The notes: a model not told the origin generated them from the sequence alone. Numbered from the stretch's first letter, positions 1 to 8,352 are shown. The stretch: DNA of 64,000 bases from Microbacterium proteolyticum (GCF_029639405.1 NZ_CP121274.1:3720001-3784000); one strand, 5' to 3'. A program made the numbers and translations.

Positions 1-245
1 ACGCGGCCGCTGGCGACGAAGCTGTCGTCCTTTGCGAACTGGGCGTGAGCGCGCTTAGCGGCGGCGCGGAACAGGACGAGGTGGTGGAACGTCGGCTCGA
101 GGTCGGTCGTGGTGCCGTCCGGCTCCACGCGCTGATGCCGCACACCGACCCTGGCGTAGAACCGGGCCTGGCCCTTGGAGGTCGTGGTCAGCTGCGGCTC
201 GGTCGCGATGAACCCGGTCAGTGACTGCTGGGTCTGGATGCTCAC
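1..245 (-). CDS. single-stranded DNA-binding protein, partial (runs off the left edge)
   Basis: The minus strand is open from a GTG at 243-245 to the window edge (81 codons, C-terminus missing). The start is supported by AAGGAG seven bases upstream. The translation begins MSIQTQQSLTGFIATEPQL and continues with a GQARFYARVGVR strand, then THFHHLVLFR-like and AAKRAHAQFAKDDSFVASGR segments. This is the order of an SSB OB-fold: N-terminal strand, strand pair, then the 'a..l.kGd.V.v.G' region. SSBs are common in conjugative elements, where they coat transferred single strands. It is the last gene of the minus-strand transfer block and follows the coupling protein after a 74-bp spacer. The family call rests on pattern similarity over a partial protein. 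Confidence 0.7.
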   Translation of the reverse strand, partial: MSIQTQQSLTGFIATEPQLTTTSKGQARFYARVGVRHQRVEPDGTTTDLEPTFHHLVLFRAAAKRAHAQFAKDDSFVASGR

Positions 246-319
246 GTCGTGCTCCTTGCCTGTCGTGACAGCCGCCAGCCGCGGCCGTTCCCATCAGGCA
301 GGTGCGCGCCCGCTGCCAG

Positions 320-2089
320 TCATGCGGGACGACGCAGCGATGCCTCGATCTCGGCACGGTCGGCCTTCAGCGTCGCGGCGTCCTCGCGGCTCGTCCACGA
401 CCGCAGATCGGTGACGATGGGCGGGGCCGAGCGCAGCAGTGTGATCCCGGTGCCGAACGGCAAGGTTCTGATCGTCTCGGGCGGCATCACGGCCACGCGG
501 CGCACGGAGCGTTGCGAGGAGCGCGATCCGCGGTCGCCGATCGTGTCCGAGTGGGTGGTCTCGTCCCGCTCCCCGATGAGGGTCGACAGGTCTTGCAGGT
601 CGCGTGAGCCGGACGCGCCGCCGAGGACGATCTTGACGATGGAGGCGTCCCAGATCGCCGCGGCGGCGTTTTCGCCCCACTTCTCCCGCGCCTGGGCGAG
701 GGATTGCAACACGGGCATGGTCGTGATCCCGGTGCCGCCCCCCTCCGCCATCAGCGTGGGCAGGCTCGGCAGGGGCGCGAGGTTCCCGATCTCGTCCAGC
801 GCGAGCAGCAGCGGCGGGTCCAGGCGAGCGCCGGGTGAGGTCGCGGCCAGGTGCCTGGCGGTCTCCACAAGGTCTTCGACGAACGCGGACACCAGCGCCG
901 AGGAACCGCCGGCGCCCGCGGAGGTCGCCAGCAGGTAGAGCGTCCCGCGCTGGGTGAGGAACGCCGCGGGGTCGAAGTCCTCGCCGGGGCGCGGGGTGAC
1001 CGCTTCCAGCACGCGCGGGTCGGCCAGGCAGCTCAACGCGAGGGAGACGCCTTGCCAGATCGAGTCGCGGGTGCGGGGGTCGGCGTGGATCATCGCCTCC
1101 AGCGACTCGGCCCATCCGGTCGCCGCCTGCGGGTGGGCGGTGAGGATCGCGACGGCCTCGGCGGCGGCAGTCGGGTCCAGGGTCCAGCGGAACAGCTCGG
1201 CGGCCCCGCGGCCGTCGAGAGCCGCGGCGTGCAGCAGCGCCTGGAGCGCGGTGCGTGTCTTGCCCTCCCAGAACCCGCCGCCCTCGACTCCGCCCGAGGA
1301 AAGCCCGGTGCCGGCGGCCAGGCCCGTCGCACGGATCATCGCCGTCAGCGGGGTCTCGCAGCCGCGCACGGGCGACCAGCGCAGCCCCGCCGGCACGCCT
1401 TCGGCCAGGTGCTGCGGGTCGAACACCGCGACGGGGCCGCGCCGGAGCCTTGCGCGAAGCGTTGCGGTGAGGTTGTCGGGTCGGGTCGAGGTGGTCACGA
1501 CCGCGCCCGGGGCGTCGAGGATGGCGTTGATCGCGACGAACATGCCCTTGCCCGCCCGAGGCGGGCCGATCAGCAGGATGCTGTCCTCCACCGACGCCCA
1601 CACTTGGCGCCCGTGCGAGCGGCCGAGCAGGTAGCCGACGTCGGCCGGCTTCGGCTCCGAGAGGGACGGGCGAAGCGTGGAGGCGCGGCGCAGAAGCGCC
1701 CGGCTGGAGGCGGCCTGGGCGACCTCCGCTCCGGTCGCGGTGCCCTGGATGCGGTGTGGGTCGCGGCGGGTCGTCGTCGAGTGCCGGCGCAGCAGCGACC
1801 AGCCCCACCAGCCTGCGACGCCGAGGACGGCGAGCAGCAGGGCCGTGACGATCCAGTAGACGACCGGGTTCAGCCTCGGCGCGCCCAGTGGATCGCCGGG
1901 GTCGCCGGGACGCAGCAGCACGCCGAGGCCGGCCTCGATGCCGCCTGCCGGCTGTGGCGCCCCGGTCAGGAACGCCGCGATCGCCCCGGCGACCCGAAGC
2001 ACCCCGGCGAATCCGGCGACGGCGACGAGTAGGCCGATGCCGAGGTTCGCGAGCAGGTCTTCGGGGCCGCGTCCCGTCGTCGTGCTCAC
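320..2089 (-). CDS. VirD4/TraG-type T4SS coupling protein (conjugative DNA pump ATPase)
   Basis: 589 residues. Two N-terminal membrane segments (about 15-42 and 76-100) are followed by a cytoplasmic ATPase domain. The Walker A motif is GPPRAGKG (175-182) and the Walker B is LLLALDEIGN (427-436); a GGGTGI loop and an RDLQDLSTLIGERDE segment follow, as in TraG/TraD coupling proteins. The protein would link the relaxase-DNA complex to the type IV secretion channel at the inner membrane. The GTG start overlaps the stop of the upstream gene by four bases (2086-2089), so the two are probably translationally coupled. Length is normal for actinobacterial coupling proteins. Confidence 0.9.
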   Translation of the reverse strand: MSTTTGRGPEDLLANLGIGLLVAVAGFAGVLRVAGAIAAFLTGAPQPAGGIEAGLGVLLRPGDPGDPLGAPRLNPVVYWIVTALLLAVLGVAGWWGWSLLRRHSTTTRRDPHRIQGTATGAEVAQAASSRALLRRASTLRPSLSEPKPADVGYLLGRSHGRQVWASVEDSILLIGPPRAGKGMFVAINAILDAPGAVVTTSTRPDNLTATLRARLRRGPVAVFDPQHLAEGVPAGLRWSPVRGCETPLTAMIRATGLAAGTGLSSGGVEGGGFWEGKTRTALQALLHAAALDGRGAAELFRWTLDPTAAAEAVAILTAHPQAATGWAESLEAMIHADPRTRDSIWQGVSLALSCLADPRVLEAVTPRPGEDFDPAAFLTQRGTLYLLATSAGAGGSSALVSAFVEDLVETARHLAATSPGARLDPPLLLALDEIGNLAPLPSLPTLMAEGGGTGITTMPVLQSLAQAREKWGENAAAAIWDASIVKIVLGGASGSRDLQDLSTLIGERDETTHSDTIGDRGSRSSQRSVRRVAVMPPETIRTLPFGTGITLLRSAPPIVTDLRSWTSREDAATLKADRAEIEASLRRPA

Positions 2090-2706
2090 GGGCGGTCCCG
2101 GTCGGGATGGTGGACGGACAGGGTGCCGGAGATGCGGCCTAGCAGCAGCACCTCGCGTGTCGGGGCCAGCTCGAGCAGGTGCCGTTGCAGCAGGGCGCGG
2201 CCGTGCCCGGTCGGGCCGGCGTCGGAGTGGGCGACGATGACGGCCAGGGCGACGTCCTCGCCGGGCACGAACCCGTCCGCGCTCACCTCGAGCAGCGCAG
2301 GGACCGCAGCCGCCGGAGCCGAAGCCTGCTGGGGAAAGGCAGGCTCGGGAGGGGCGAAGCGGCTCCGGCGGCGCGGTGGCGTGAGGATGTCGGTGAAGGT
2401 CGAGCCGTCCGCCTCACACACCTCGACGCGGATCGGCCCGTTGAGGGCGGTGGTGAGGTGGTCGGCGAGCGCCCCGAAGGTGTCGCGCCGCAGCGGCGAC
2501 AGCGCCTCCGGTGGGGTGAGCGGAGCGCCGTCGACCGTGACGGCCAGGGCACCGTCGGGTGCGACGTCGACCCGGACGTGCGGGACGTGGATGATCGGCT
2601 GGGCGGTCATCGCCGTGTTGTCGGGCTCGTCGGCCGCGTCGCTGCCGCGCCGGTAGCGGGGCTTCACGCCACGCCTGTCCCAACTGCCGTGAGTTCGTTC
2701 GGCCAT
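2086..2706 (-). CDS. conserved conjugation-region protein of unknown function
   Basis: 206 residues, soluble, no membrane segment or signal peptide. The ATG at 2704-2706 is preceded by GAGGGAG, which decides this start over longer readings of the frame. The N-terminus is Arg-rich; residues about 48-110 read as an alpha/beta domain (IHVPHVRVDVAPDGALAVTV), then a proline/alanine linker, then a C-terminal domain with GEDVALAVIVAHSDAGPTG and LLLGRISGTLSV. I do not recognise the family. It is translationally coupled to the coupling-protein gene and lies at the promoter end of this transcript, so it is probably an accessory transfer protein. Confidence 0.6.
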   Translation of the reverse strand: MAERTHGSWDRRGVKPRYRRGSDAADEPDNTAMTAQPIIHVPHVRVDVAPDGALAVTVDGAPLTPPEALSPLRRDTFGALADHLTTALNGPIRVEVCEADGSTFTDILTPPRRRSRFAPPEPAFPQQASAPAAAVPALLEVSADGFVPGEDVALAVIVAHSDAGPTGHGRALLQRHLLELAPTREVLLLGRISGTLSVHHPDRDRP

Positions 2707-2842
2707 CTGCTCCCTCGATCTCTCATAGGAGCGAGGTACGCAGGGATCGCCACCGATACCCGATTCTTGTAGAGATTTCATGATTTCTGAAAGAATCTGT
2801 GTATTGTTGACGTATGTGCGGTGCTGATGAACTGACGGGCTC
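2707..2842. promoter_or_regulatory. divergent AT-rich promoter region
   Basis: This 136-bp gap separates the minus-strand transfer genes from the plus-strand integrase. Around 2757-2815 it is clearly AT-rich against a GC-rich background, with an imperfect dyad (AGATTTCA at about 2772 against TGAAAGAATCT at about 2798) and a TTGTTGACGTATG stretch near 2804 that could serve as a -35 region. It probably holds both promoters. It also marks the left boundary of cargo block 1. No exact attachment-site repeat is visible. Confidence 0.35.
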
Positions 2843-3922
2843 ATGAAGCTCGCTGTGGTGCGAAGCATCGGCAGCGCCCGTGGCTTCCGCGACGAGCAGG
2901 ATGTGGCCGACTTCGAGCAGGAGCTCGTCGACCAGTTCGCTCTGGCGATGGCAGCGGCCGGCCTGACCGACGGGCACATCCAGTCCTCGCGGGCCGCGGT
3001 GTTCGAGTTCCGGCAGAGCCTCGCCGCCCCGCTCTGGGCCGCGGCGCCGGACGACGCCGATCGCTTCCTCGCGGGTCTGCGTCGGGCGGGTCTGGCTGTG
3101 AGCACGCGGGCTGGCAAGGCGAAGACGCTCGCTCAGTTCTACGACTTCGCGATCGCCCGTTACCGGGCCGACGTGCATGCGCTGACCGGGTTCGTCCTCG
3201 AGCAGCCCATCGACGAGTACAACCGGCAGTCGAACAACTCGCTCGGCAAGATCCGCGTGCCGCCGTCGGACGCCGAGGTCGACCATCTGTTCGCGGGATG
3301 GCGCAGCTCGCTGTCGAGCGCGCGGAAGTTCCTTCCGGCGGCGCGGGACTACTTCGCCGCATCGCTCTGGCGGCGCTTGGGGCTGCGGATCAACGAGAGT
3401 GCCAAACTCGACATCCGCGACTGGCGGCCTGATCTGGGCGAGTTCGGCAAGCTCCACGTCCGCTTCGGGAAGGGCTCGCGCGGCCGCGGCGTGAAGCCGC
3501 GGCTGGTGCCGGCGATCAACGGCGCCGATCGGCTGATCGACTGGTGGCTCGCGGAGGTGCGGCACCTGTTCGGCCCGGACTGGGACAACCCCGACGCGCC
3601 GATGATTCCCTCGGAGCGGTTCGACCAGGACCTTGGACGCTGCTCACGGGCGAGCGACGACGTGCTGCGCCAAGGACTCAAAGCGCAGACCGTCGTGTTC
3701 CTGCCGGCCTGGGTCGGCCGGATGACCCCGCACGTCCTGCGGCACTACTGCGCCTCGTCGCTGTACGGCGCGGGTATGGATCTGAAAGCGATCCAGGAGA
3801 TCCTCGGGCATGAGTGGCTATCCACCACGACCCGCTACATCCACGTCTCCAGCGACCACGTCGAGCAGGCGTGGCTGACCGCGAACCGGCGGCTGGAGAC
3901 CCGATTCGGAGGGAGAGTGTGA
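2843..3922 (+). CDS. tyrosine recombinase/integrase
   Basis: 359 residues. An N-terminal SAM-like core-binding domain (about 20-120) precedes the catalytic domain. The expected residues are present: R182 in LRINE, K210 in RFGKGSRGRG, the TPHVLRHYC box (H297, R300), H323 in LGHEWL and nucleophile Y332 in TTTRYIHV. It cuts and rejoins DNA through a 3'-phosphotyrosine intermediate. It is first in a tightly spaced trio: an HTH gene starts four bases after its stop, and a zinc-ribbon recombinase overlaps that gene. This resembles multi-recombinase modules of the Tn554 or recombinase-in-trio kind rather than a lone phage integrase. Confidence 0.88.
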   Translation: MKLAVVRSIGSARGFRDEQDVADFEQELVDQFALAMAAAGLTDGHIQSSRAAVFEFRQSLAAPLWAAAPDDADRFLAGLRRAGLAVSTRAGKAKTLAQFYDFAIARYRADVHALTGFVLEQPIDEYNRQSNNSLGKIRVPPSDAEVDHLFAGWRSSLSSARKFLPAARDYFAASLWRRLGLRINESAKLDIRDWRPDLGEFGKLHVRFGKGSRGRGVKPRLVPAINGADRLIDWWLAEVRHLFGPDWDNPDAPMIPSERFDQDLGRCSRASDDVLRQGLKAQTVVFLPAWVGRMTPHVLRHYCASSLYGAGMDLKAIQEILGHEWLSTTTRYIHVSSDHVEQAWLTANRRLETRFGGRV

Positions 3923-3926
3923 ACCC

Positions 3927-4253
3927 ATGAAATGGAACCTGCGCATGGCCGCCGCCGAGCGCGGCATCTGGAAGTCTTCGGAGCTGCGGCGGCTGCTCGC
4001 GGACGCCGGCCTGGAGATGAGCGTCGGGAAGATGTCGGGCCTGTGGACCGGCACCCCGACCACGCTGCGGCTGGACGACCTCGACGTGATCTGCCTCGTG
4101 CTGGACTGCACGCCCGGCGACCTGTTGACCGCGGACCTCGACGGCGCGGCAGCGCGTCGACCGGCGAAGACCGTCGAGGAGCAGGCGGCGAACGGCTCGC
4201 CGTCGATCGTCAAGCCCCGCTACAACGGCAAGCGGCCCGAGCCGCCGCTGTGA
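3927..4253 (+). CDS. small Cro/C1-type helix-turn-helix protein
   Basis: 108 residues. Residues 5-70 (KSSELRRLLADAGLEMSVGKM ... LDDLDVICLVLDCTPGDLL) match the HTH_26/Cro-C1 layout, including the closing 'L..IC..LdCtpgDLl' signature. The C-terminal tail is basic and disordered-looking. It sits between the integrase (4-bp gap) and the zinc-ribbon gene (4-bp overlap), so it is probably a regulator or accessory DNA-binding subunit of the recombination module. Confidence 0.75.
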   Translation: MKWNLRMAAAERGIWKSSELRRLLADAGLEMSVGKMSGLWTGTPTTLRLDDLDVICLVLDCTPGDLLTADLDGAAARRPAKTVEEQAANGSPSIVKPRYNGKRPEPPL

Positions 4254-4855
4254 GCACCAAACCGGGAGTGACCTCCCGGTTCCGGCCGCCGAAGTTCTGT
4301 TTCACCTGCGGCGTGAACCGCGCGGCCTGGCACTGGCCGAGCGTCGACTACTGCTACGGCTGCCTCCCCGGCGGCCCGTTCCCCGCTCCGTCGTGCGAGC
4401 GGTGCGGCTCGCCGGACTACTTCAGTCAGGGCCTGTGCGAGCGGTGCCACCCCGGCAGCCCGCACTACATCGGTCAGTGCAAGGACTGCTACGCCTGGGG
4501 CGTCTATCGGGGGCACCAGTGGCGGTGCCGGCATTGCGCCTGGTGGGCGAGTCACAACCCGGTCGGCGACTGCCGCTTCTGCCATCGTCGCCTCCCGATC
4601 GGCGAACGTGGTGCCTGCCGGCTCTGCATCGAATCCGCGCGGCGTATCCAGCAGCCCGGCCGCGACATCGACCTCGACGAAGGCACCCGGCACGGGCTCC
4701 AGCTGTTCTTCGCCAACATGCCCGCCCGCCGCAAGCTGCCCCTGCCCGCGCAGTCCACGCGGGCGTCGCGGATCGTGCTCGATGCCGAAGCGAGCCTGGA
4801 GTCCCGCGGGGTGGTGGTCTTTCGGGCCCGCGGCGTCGTGACCGCGACGGGGTGA
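4250..4855 (+). CDS. 5' part of a zinc-ribbon-rich recombinase, truncated by an IS256 element
   Basis: 201 residues from a GTG (4250-4252) that overlaps the previous stop. Residues 17-150 carry about eight CxxC knuckles (CFTC, CYGC, CERC twice, CKDC, CRHC, CRFC, CRLC), which suggests serial zinc ribbons. The native sequence appears to end at codon 187 (base 4810). From 4811 the frame runs into the IS left end and stops inside its hairpin, so the last 14 residues (VVVFRARGVVTATG) are IS-derived. The next native sequence after the IS is a tyrosine-recombinase-like domain on the same strand, so both pieces probably formed one long recombinase. The link is inference. Confidence 0.6.
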   Translation: MSTKPGVTSRFRPPKFCFTCGVNRAAWHWPSVDYCYGCLPGGPFPAPSCERCGSPDYFSQGLCERCHPGSPHYIGQCKDCYAWGVYRGHQWRCRHCAWWASHNPVGDCRFCHRRLPIGERGACRLCIESARRIQQPGRDIDLDEGTRHGLQLFFANMPARRKLPLPAQSTRASRIVLDAEASLESRGVVVFRARGVVTATG

Positions 4856-4923
4856 GCCATCGTGCGATGGTCAGTGAGAACGACCAAGAACTCACACAGA
4901 AAGACGACACCGCACGATGGCTC
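4854..4923 (+). promoter_or_regulatory. hairpin sequestering the transposase start codon
   Basis: GAGCCATCGTGCG (4854-4866) is perfectly complementary to CGCACGATGGCTC (4911-4923), and the second arm contains the transposase ATG (4917-4919). A nested pair, GTGAG (4874-4878) with CTCAC (4891-4895), would extend the fold. Transcripts entering from outside would carry both arms and bury the start codon. This is a known way for insertion sequences to silence read-through expression, as in IS10 and IS50; its operation here is inferred. Confidence 0.65.
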
Positions 4924-6152
4924 TTGACCAGTCTGCCCTCCTCGAGCTGCTCGGGGAACTGAAGCTCACCGGCACCACCGACCGCATCCGAGCCGCGACC
5001 GAGCGGCTCTACCAGGAGCTGATCGACGCGGAGACAGCCGCATTCATCGGCGCCGCCCCCTACGAGCGCACGAGCGAGCGCACGACTACCCGCAACGGTT
5101 CCCGGCCGCGGGTGCTGTCGACCACGGCTGGGGATCTGGAGTTGCGGATCCCGAAGTTGCGGCAGGGGTCGTTCTTCCCGTCGCTGCTGGAGCGGCGCCG
5201 CCGGGTCGACCAAGCCTTGTTCGCGGTCGTGATGGAGGCCTACCTCCACGGCGTCTCAACCCGGAAGGTCGATGACCTCGTCAAAGCGCTCGGCGCTGAC
5301 ACTGGCATCTCGAAGTCCGAGGTGTCCCGCATCTGCCAAGGGCTCGACGCCGAGGTCGCATCGTTCCGCGACCGCTCGCTGTCTGACATCGCCTACCCCT
5401 ACGTGTTCCTCGACGCGACCTACTGCAAGGTCCGCATCGACCACCGTGTCGTGTCCCAGGCGGTCGTCGTCGCGATCGGCGTCGCCGCTGACGGGCGGCG
5501 GGTCGTGCTGGGCTTCGATGTCGGAGACAGCGAGACCGAGGAGTTCTGGAAGCAGTTCCTGCGCTCGTTGAAGACACGAGGTCTGGGCGGGGTGAAGCTG
5601 GTGATCTCCGACGCCCACGCCGGACTGAAGAAGGCCGCAGCGACCGTGTTGCAGGGCGCCGCCTGGCAGCGCTGCCGCGTCCACTTCATGCGCAACGTCC
5701 TGACCGCCCTCCCGAAGGGCCGGCAGGAGATGGTCGCCAGCGTGATCCGCACGATCTTCGCCCAACCCGACGCCGAGCACATCGATGCCCAGTTCGACGA
5801 AGTCGTGCGCATGATCGAGCGCGTCCACCCCAAGACCGCCGTGATGCTCACCGACGCCCGTGACGACATCCTCGCGTTCAAAGCGTTCCCCGCCCGGCAT
5901 TGGCGACAGATCTGGTCCACGAACCCGCTGGAACGCCTCAATCGGGAGATCAAGCGCCGCACCGACGTCGTTGGCGTGTTCCCGAACAACGCCGCCCTGC
6001 TCCGCCTGGCCGGCTCCGTCCTCGTCGAGCAACACGACGAATGGGAAGCCGCCGACCGCCGCTACTTCTCCGAAGCCTCCATGACCGAGCTCACCGCGAC
6101 CACCCCCACCATCGACGAGGCGGTGATACTCCCCGAGATCACCGCCGCCTAA
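4917..6152 (+). CDS. IS256-family transposase
   Basis: 411 residues, full length for Transposase_mut. The DDE catalytic triad can be placed: D166 in YVFLDATYCK, D232 in LVISDAHAG and E339 in STNPLERLNREIKRRT, spaced as in IS256 (about 167/233/341). The CRVHFMRN and HWRQIWSTNPLERLN signatures are present. The ribosome-binding site is weak and lies in the loop of the upstream hairpin. Nothing suggests inactivation. Confidence 0.93.
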   Translation: MALDQSALLELLGELKLTGTTDRIRAATERLYQELIDAETAAFIGAAPYERTSERTTTRNGSRPRVLSTTAGDLELRIPKLRQGSFFPSLLERRRRVDQALFAVVMEAYLHGVSTRKVDDLVKALGADTGISKSEVSRICQGLDAEVASFRDRSLSDIAYPYVFLDATYCKVRIDHRVVSQAVVVAIGVAADGRRVVLGFDVGDSETEEFWKQFLRSLKTRGLGGVKLVISDAHAGLKKAAATVLQGAAWQRCRVHFMRNVLTALPKGRQEMVASVIRTIFAQPDAEHIDAQFDEVVRMIERVHPKTAVMLTDARDDILAFKAFPARHWRQIWSTNPLERLNREIKRRTDVVGVFPNNAALLRLAGSVLVEQHDEWEAADRRYFSEASMTELTATTPTIDEAVILPEITAA

Positions 6153-6266
6153 ACTAACGACAGCTGATCATCGCAACGAAGCGAAAGACCACCACTCAAA
6201 CGGACGCGGCCCGAAGCGAGCGTCTGGGAGCAGCCGGCGCTGTTCGAGCTCGCACCGGACCCCGAG

Positions 6267-7406
6267 GTGCTCCGGCAGCGGGCGACCGCGCAGGCCCGGG
6301 ACTGGAGCTACCGCACCGACGGGATCGTGTTCGAGCACGCCCGGCAGTTCGGCTGGTCGAACCGGCAGACCAATCAGGTCCGTCGCTCCTTGAAGATGCT
6401 CCAGATCCTCGCCCCCGACGGCACGACGATGGTCCGCGCCACCGAAGTGATCCGGCTGCGCCGCTATGACGCCGAGGGCAACATCGTCTCCACCCTCGAT
6501 GTCCTCGACGCCGCCGGCCTGCTCATCGACGACCGCACCCCGCACATCGACCGCTACTTCGACGGCAAGTTCGCCGGCCTCCCGCCGGCGATGCGGACCC
6601 AGCTCGAGCTCTGGTTCGACATCATGATCCACGGCAGTCCTATCCCACCGCGGCGGAAGCCCCGCGACCCGGCCACGGTGAAGATTCAGATCCTCGGCAT
6701 CGCCCCGATCGTCACCGCCTGGGCCGAAGACGGCATCGAGTCGCTCGCCGAGATCAGCCCCGAGCTGCTGCTCGACTCCCTGCCCGCCGACGCAGGTAAG
6801 CGGCACTGGGCCGAGCGCGGATTCCGTGCCCTGTTCGGCATCCTCAAGGGACGCAATGCGATCTTCGCCGACCCGACGACCGGCATGCCCCTGACCGAGC
6901 CGCGCCGCAGCACACCGCTGCCGGCCGACACCGAGACGATCCTCGCCGCCCTGAACCACTCAGATCCAGCGGTCGCCCTCGCCACCTCGATCGTCGCCTT
7001 CCACGGCCTGACCAACCTCCAGATTCGTGCGCTGCAGCTCACCGACATCATCGACGGCCGGCTCACCCTGCCTGACGGGCGCGTGATCCCGCTGGCCGAG
7101 CCGGTGCGAGCCCGGCTGCGGACCTGGCTCGACCACCGAGCAACGAGATGGCCGCGCACGATGAACCCGCACCTGTTCGTCACGATGCAGACCGCGCCAC
7201 GGCTCAGCGCCCCGAGCCGGCAGTTCCCCTGGCTCAAGGCCGGCATCTCCGCGCAGACGCTGCGCACCGACCGCGTCCTGCACGAAGTCCAGGCCAGCGG
7301 CGGCGACGTCCGCCGCATCAGCGACCTGTTCGGGATCGGCATCGAGTCGGTCGCCCGCTACCTCGGCGTCCTCGACCCCGACCTCAGCGGCCACCGGCCG
7401 GACTGA
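6267..7406 (+). CDS. 3' part of a divergent tyrosine-recombinase-like protein, cut off by the IS256 element
   Basis: 379 residues from a GTG without a ribosome-binding site. The same frame stays open leftward to the IS end at 6195 and adds protein-like sequence (RPEASVWEQPALFELAPDP), so the true N-terminus is missing. Residues about 225-375 resemble a degenerate recombinase catalytic domain: ATSIVAFHGLTNLQIRALQL (box I region), SAQTLRTDRVL (box II-like Arg) and a terminal Tyr in ESVARYLGV. The canonical HxxR histidine is not obvious. If eight bases were deleted as a target duplication the frame would join the zinc-ribbon gene exactly, but no duplication is visible. It is probably non-functional as it stands. 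Confidence 0.6.
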   Translation: MLRQRATAQARDWSYRTDGIVFEHARQFGWSNRQTNQVRRSLKMLQILAPDGTTMVRATEVIRLRRYDAEGNIVSTLDVLDAAGLLIDDRTPHIDRYFDGKFAGLPPAMRTQLELWFDIMIHGSPIPPRRKPRDPATVKIQILGIAPIVTAWAEDGIESLAEISPELLLDSLPADAGKRHWAERGFRALFGILKGRNAIFADPTTGMPLTEPRRSTPLPADTETILAALNHSDPAVALATSIVAFHGLTNLQIRALQLTDIIDGRLTLPDGRVIPLAEPVRARLRTWLDHRATRWPRTMNPHLFVTMQTAPRLSAPSRQFPWLKAGISAQTLRTDRVLHEVQASGGDVRRISDLFGIGIESVARYLGVLDPDLSGHRPD

Positions 7407-7408
7407 CC

Positions 7409-7918
7409 TCAGTCGCCTGATCGACGGCGCTCGATCAGCACAGTGTCGCGCCAAGTGCCAGCCAACGGGCCGTAACCCATAAGCGCGATACGTTCGCGGG
7501 TGCCCACCGTGCGGAACCCGTGGCGGTCGTGCAGGCGCAGACTCGCGGTGTTCTCGGGGAAGATCGACGACTGGATGGTCCAGATGCCGGCCGTGTCCGC
7601 GGCAGCGATGAACGCTTCCAGGAGGGCGGCTCCGGCGCCTTGCTCACGGGCGGCATCGGCGATGTAGATCGAGTGCTCGACCACGCCGCGGTACACCGGC
7701 CGCGATGACACGGGGCTGGCGGCCGCCCACCCCACGACGAGGCCGTCGGTGTCTGTGGCGACGAGGCGCAGATCGGGGAGCTTGCCGCTGTCGAAGCCAT
7801 CCCAGTCGGGTGGCTCTGCCTCGAACGTGGCGTGCCCGGTGGCGATGCCTTCACGGTAGATGTGCTCGACGGCAGGCCAGTCCGCGGGCGTCATCGGACG
7901 GATGCCGACGCGGATCAT
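7409..7918 (-). CDS. arsN: GNAT acetyltransferase of the ArsN/phosphinothricin-acetyltransferase type
   Basis: 169 residues. The start pattern IRPMTPADWPAVEHIYREGIATGHATFE and the core AREQGAGAALLEAFIAAAD, AGIWTIQSSIFPENTASLRLHDRHGFR are typical of phosphinothricin/arsinothricin N-acetyltransferases; the acetyl-CoA loop is EQGAGA. The ATG overlaps the arsR stop (ATGA, 7915-7918), so it is co-translated with the arsenic repressor. ArsN homologues in ars operons acetylate arsinothricin; family and context support that role here, but the substrate is not proven. Confidence 0.75.
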   Translation of the reverse strand: MIRVGIRPMTPADWPAVEHIYREGIATGHATFEAEPPDWDGFDSGKLPDLRLVATDTDGLVVGWAAASPVSSRPVYRGVVEHSIYIADAAREQGAGAALLEAFIAAADTAGIWTIQSSIFPENTASLRLHDRHGFRTVGTRERIALMGYGPLAGTWRDTVLIERRRSGD

Positions 7919-8274
7919 TCGGGCAGGAGGGTGCGGGCTGCGTTCTGGAGGGCGCCGTCGACGACGCGGAAGTAGGCCCACTTGCCGCGCTGCTCGCGGG
8001 TGGCAAGGCCGGCTTCGACGAGCTGCTTCATGTGGTGCGAGACGGTGGGCTGGGCAAGGCCGACGGGGTCGGTGAGGTCGCAGATGCACATCTCCCCGGT
8101 GTCGCTGCCGCCGATCAGGGACAGGAGCTTGACCCGGGTGGGGTCGCCGAGAGCCTTGAACAGGCGGGCGATCCGTTCGGCCTGCTCCGATTCGAGCGCG
8201 CCACCGGCCACAGTGCCGCAGCACGCGGTGCCGTCTTCGGTGAGGAGCGGGAGCGCGATGGTCACGGTGCTCAT
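7915..8274 (-). CDS. arsR: ArsR-family arsenic-responsive repressor
   Basis: 119 residues. The winged helix spans about 35-105 (LFKALGDPTRVKLLSLI, QPTVSHHMKQLVEAGL, GKWAYFRV). Cysteines C18-C19 near the N-terminus and C63/C65 (MCICDL) match the arrangement of the Corynebacterium ArsR site (two adjacent N-terminal Cys plus one in the following helix), so As(III) sensing is likely. The GGGAGG ribosome site abuts the first ATG but lies nine bases from a GTG at codon 4 (8265), so translation may start there. It is divergent from the flavoprotein gene across an operator-rich gap. Confidence 0.88.
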   Translation of the reverse strand: MSTVTIALPLLTEDGTACCGTVAGGALESEQAERIARLFKALGDPTRVKLLSLIGGSDTGEMCICDLTDPVGLAQPTVSHHMKQLVEAGLATREQRGKWAYFRVVDGALQNAARTLLPE

Positions 8275-8290
8275 CCTCCCAGTCGTATTG

Positions 8291-8340
8291 ACATCTGTCG
8301 ATGTATCGAGGATTCTCGATGTATTGATGTTAGTCGATGT
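8291..8340. promoter_or_regulatory. ars divergent operator/promoter
   Basis: Short dyads are stacked between arsR and the flavoprotein: ATCGAG-GATT-CTCGAT (8305-8320, exact) and ACATC-TGTC-GATGT (8291-8304), with repeated TCGATGT units up to 8340. This arrangement is expected for a dimeric ArsR operator controlling both directions. The -10/-35 elements cannot be fixed by eye. Confidence 0.55.
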
Positions 8341-8352
8341 GAGGAGTGGGTG

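Larger units (their letters stand above)
4811..6195 (+). mobile_element. IS256-family insertion sequence
   Basis: About 1385 bp. A 14-bp exact terminal inverted repeat (GTGGTGGTCTTTCG at 4811-4824, its complement at 6182-6195) encloses one DDE transposase gene; size and content fit IS256. The bases flanking the two ends (CCCGCGGG and TCAAACGG) do not match, so no target duplication is seen. Possible reasons are a rearrangement after insertion, or termini slightly different from those proposed. A further shared block inside the ends (TCGTGCGATGGTCAG near 4861, related to TTGCGATGATCAG read inward from about 6175) supports the assignment. Confidence 0.7.

Noticed and set aside
4803..6203. Target duplication of the IS256 element
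   Set aside because: The eight bases on each side (CCCGCGGG and TCAAACGG) do not match, and no shifted pair fits.
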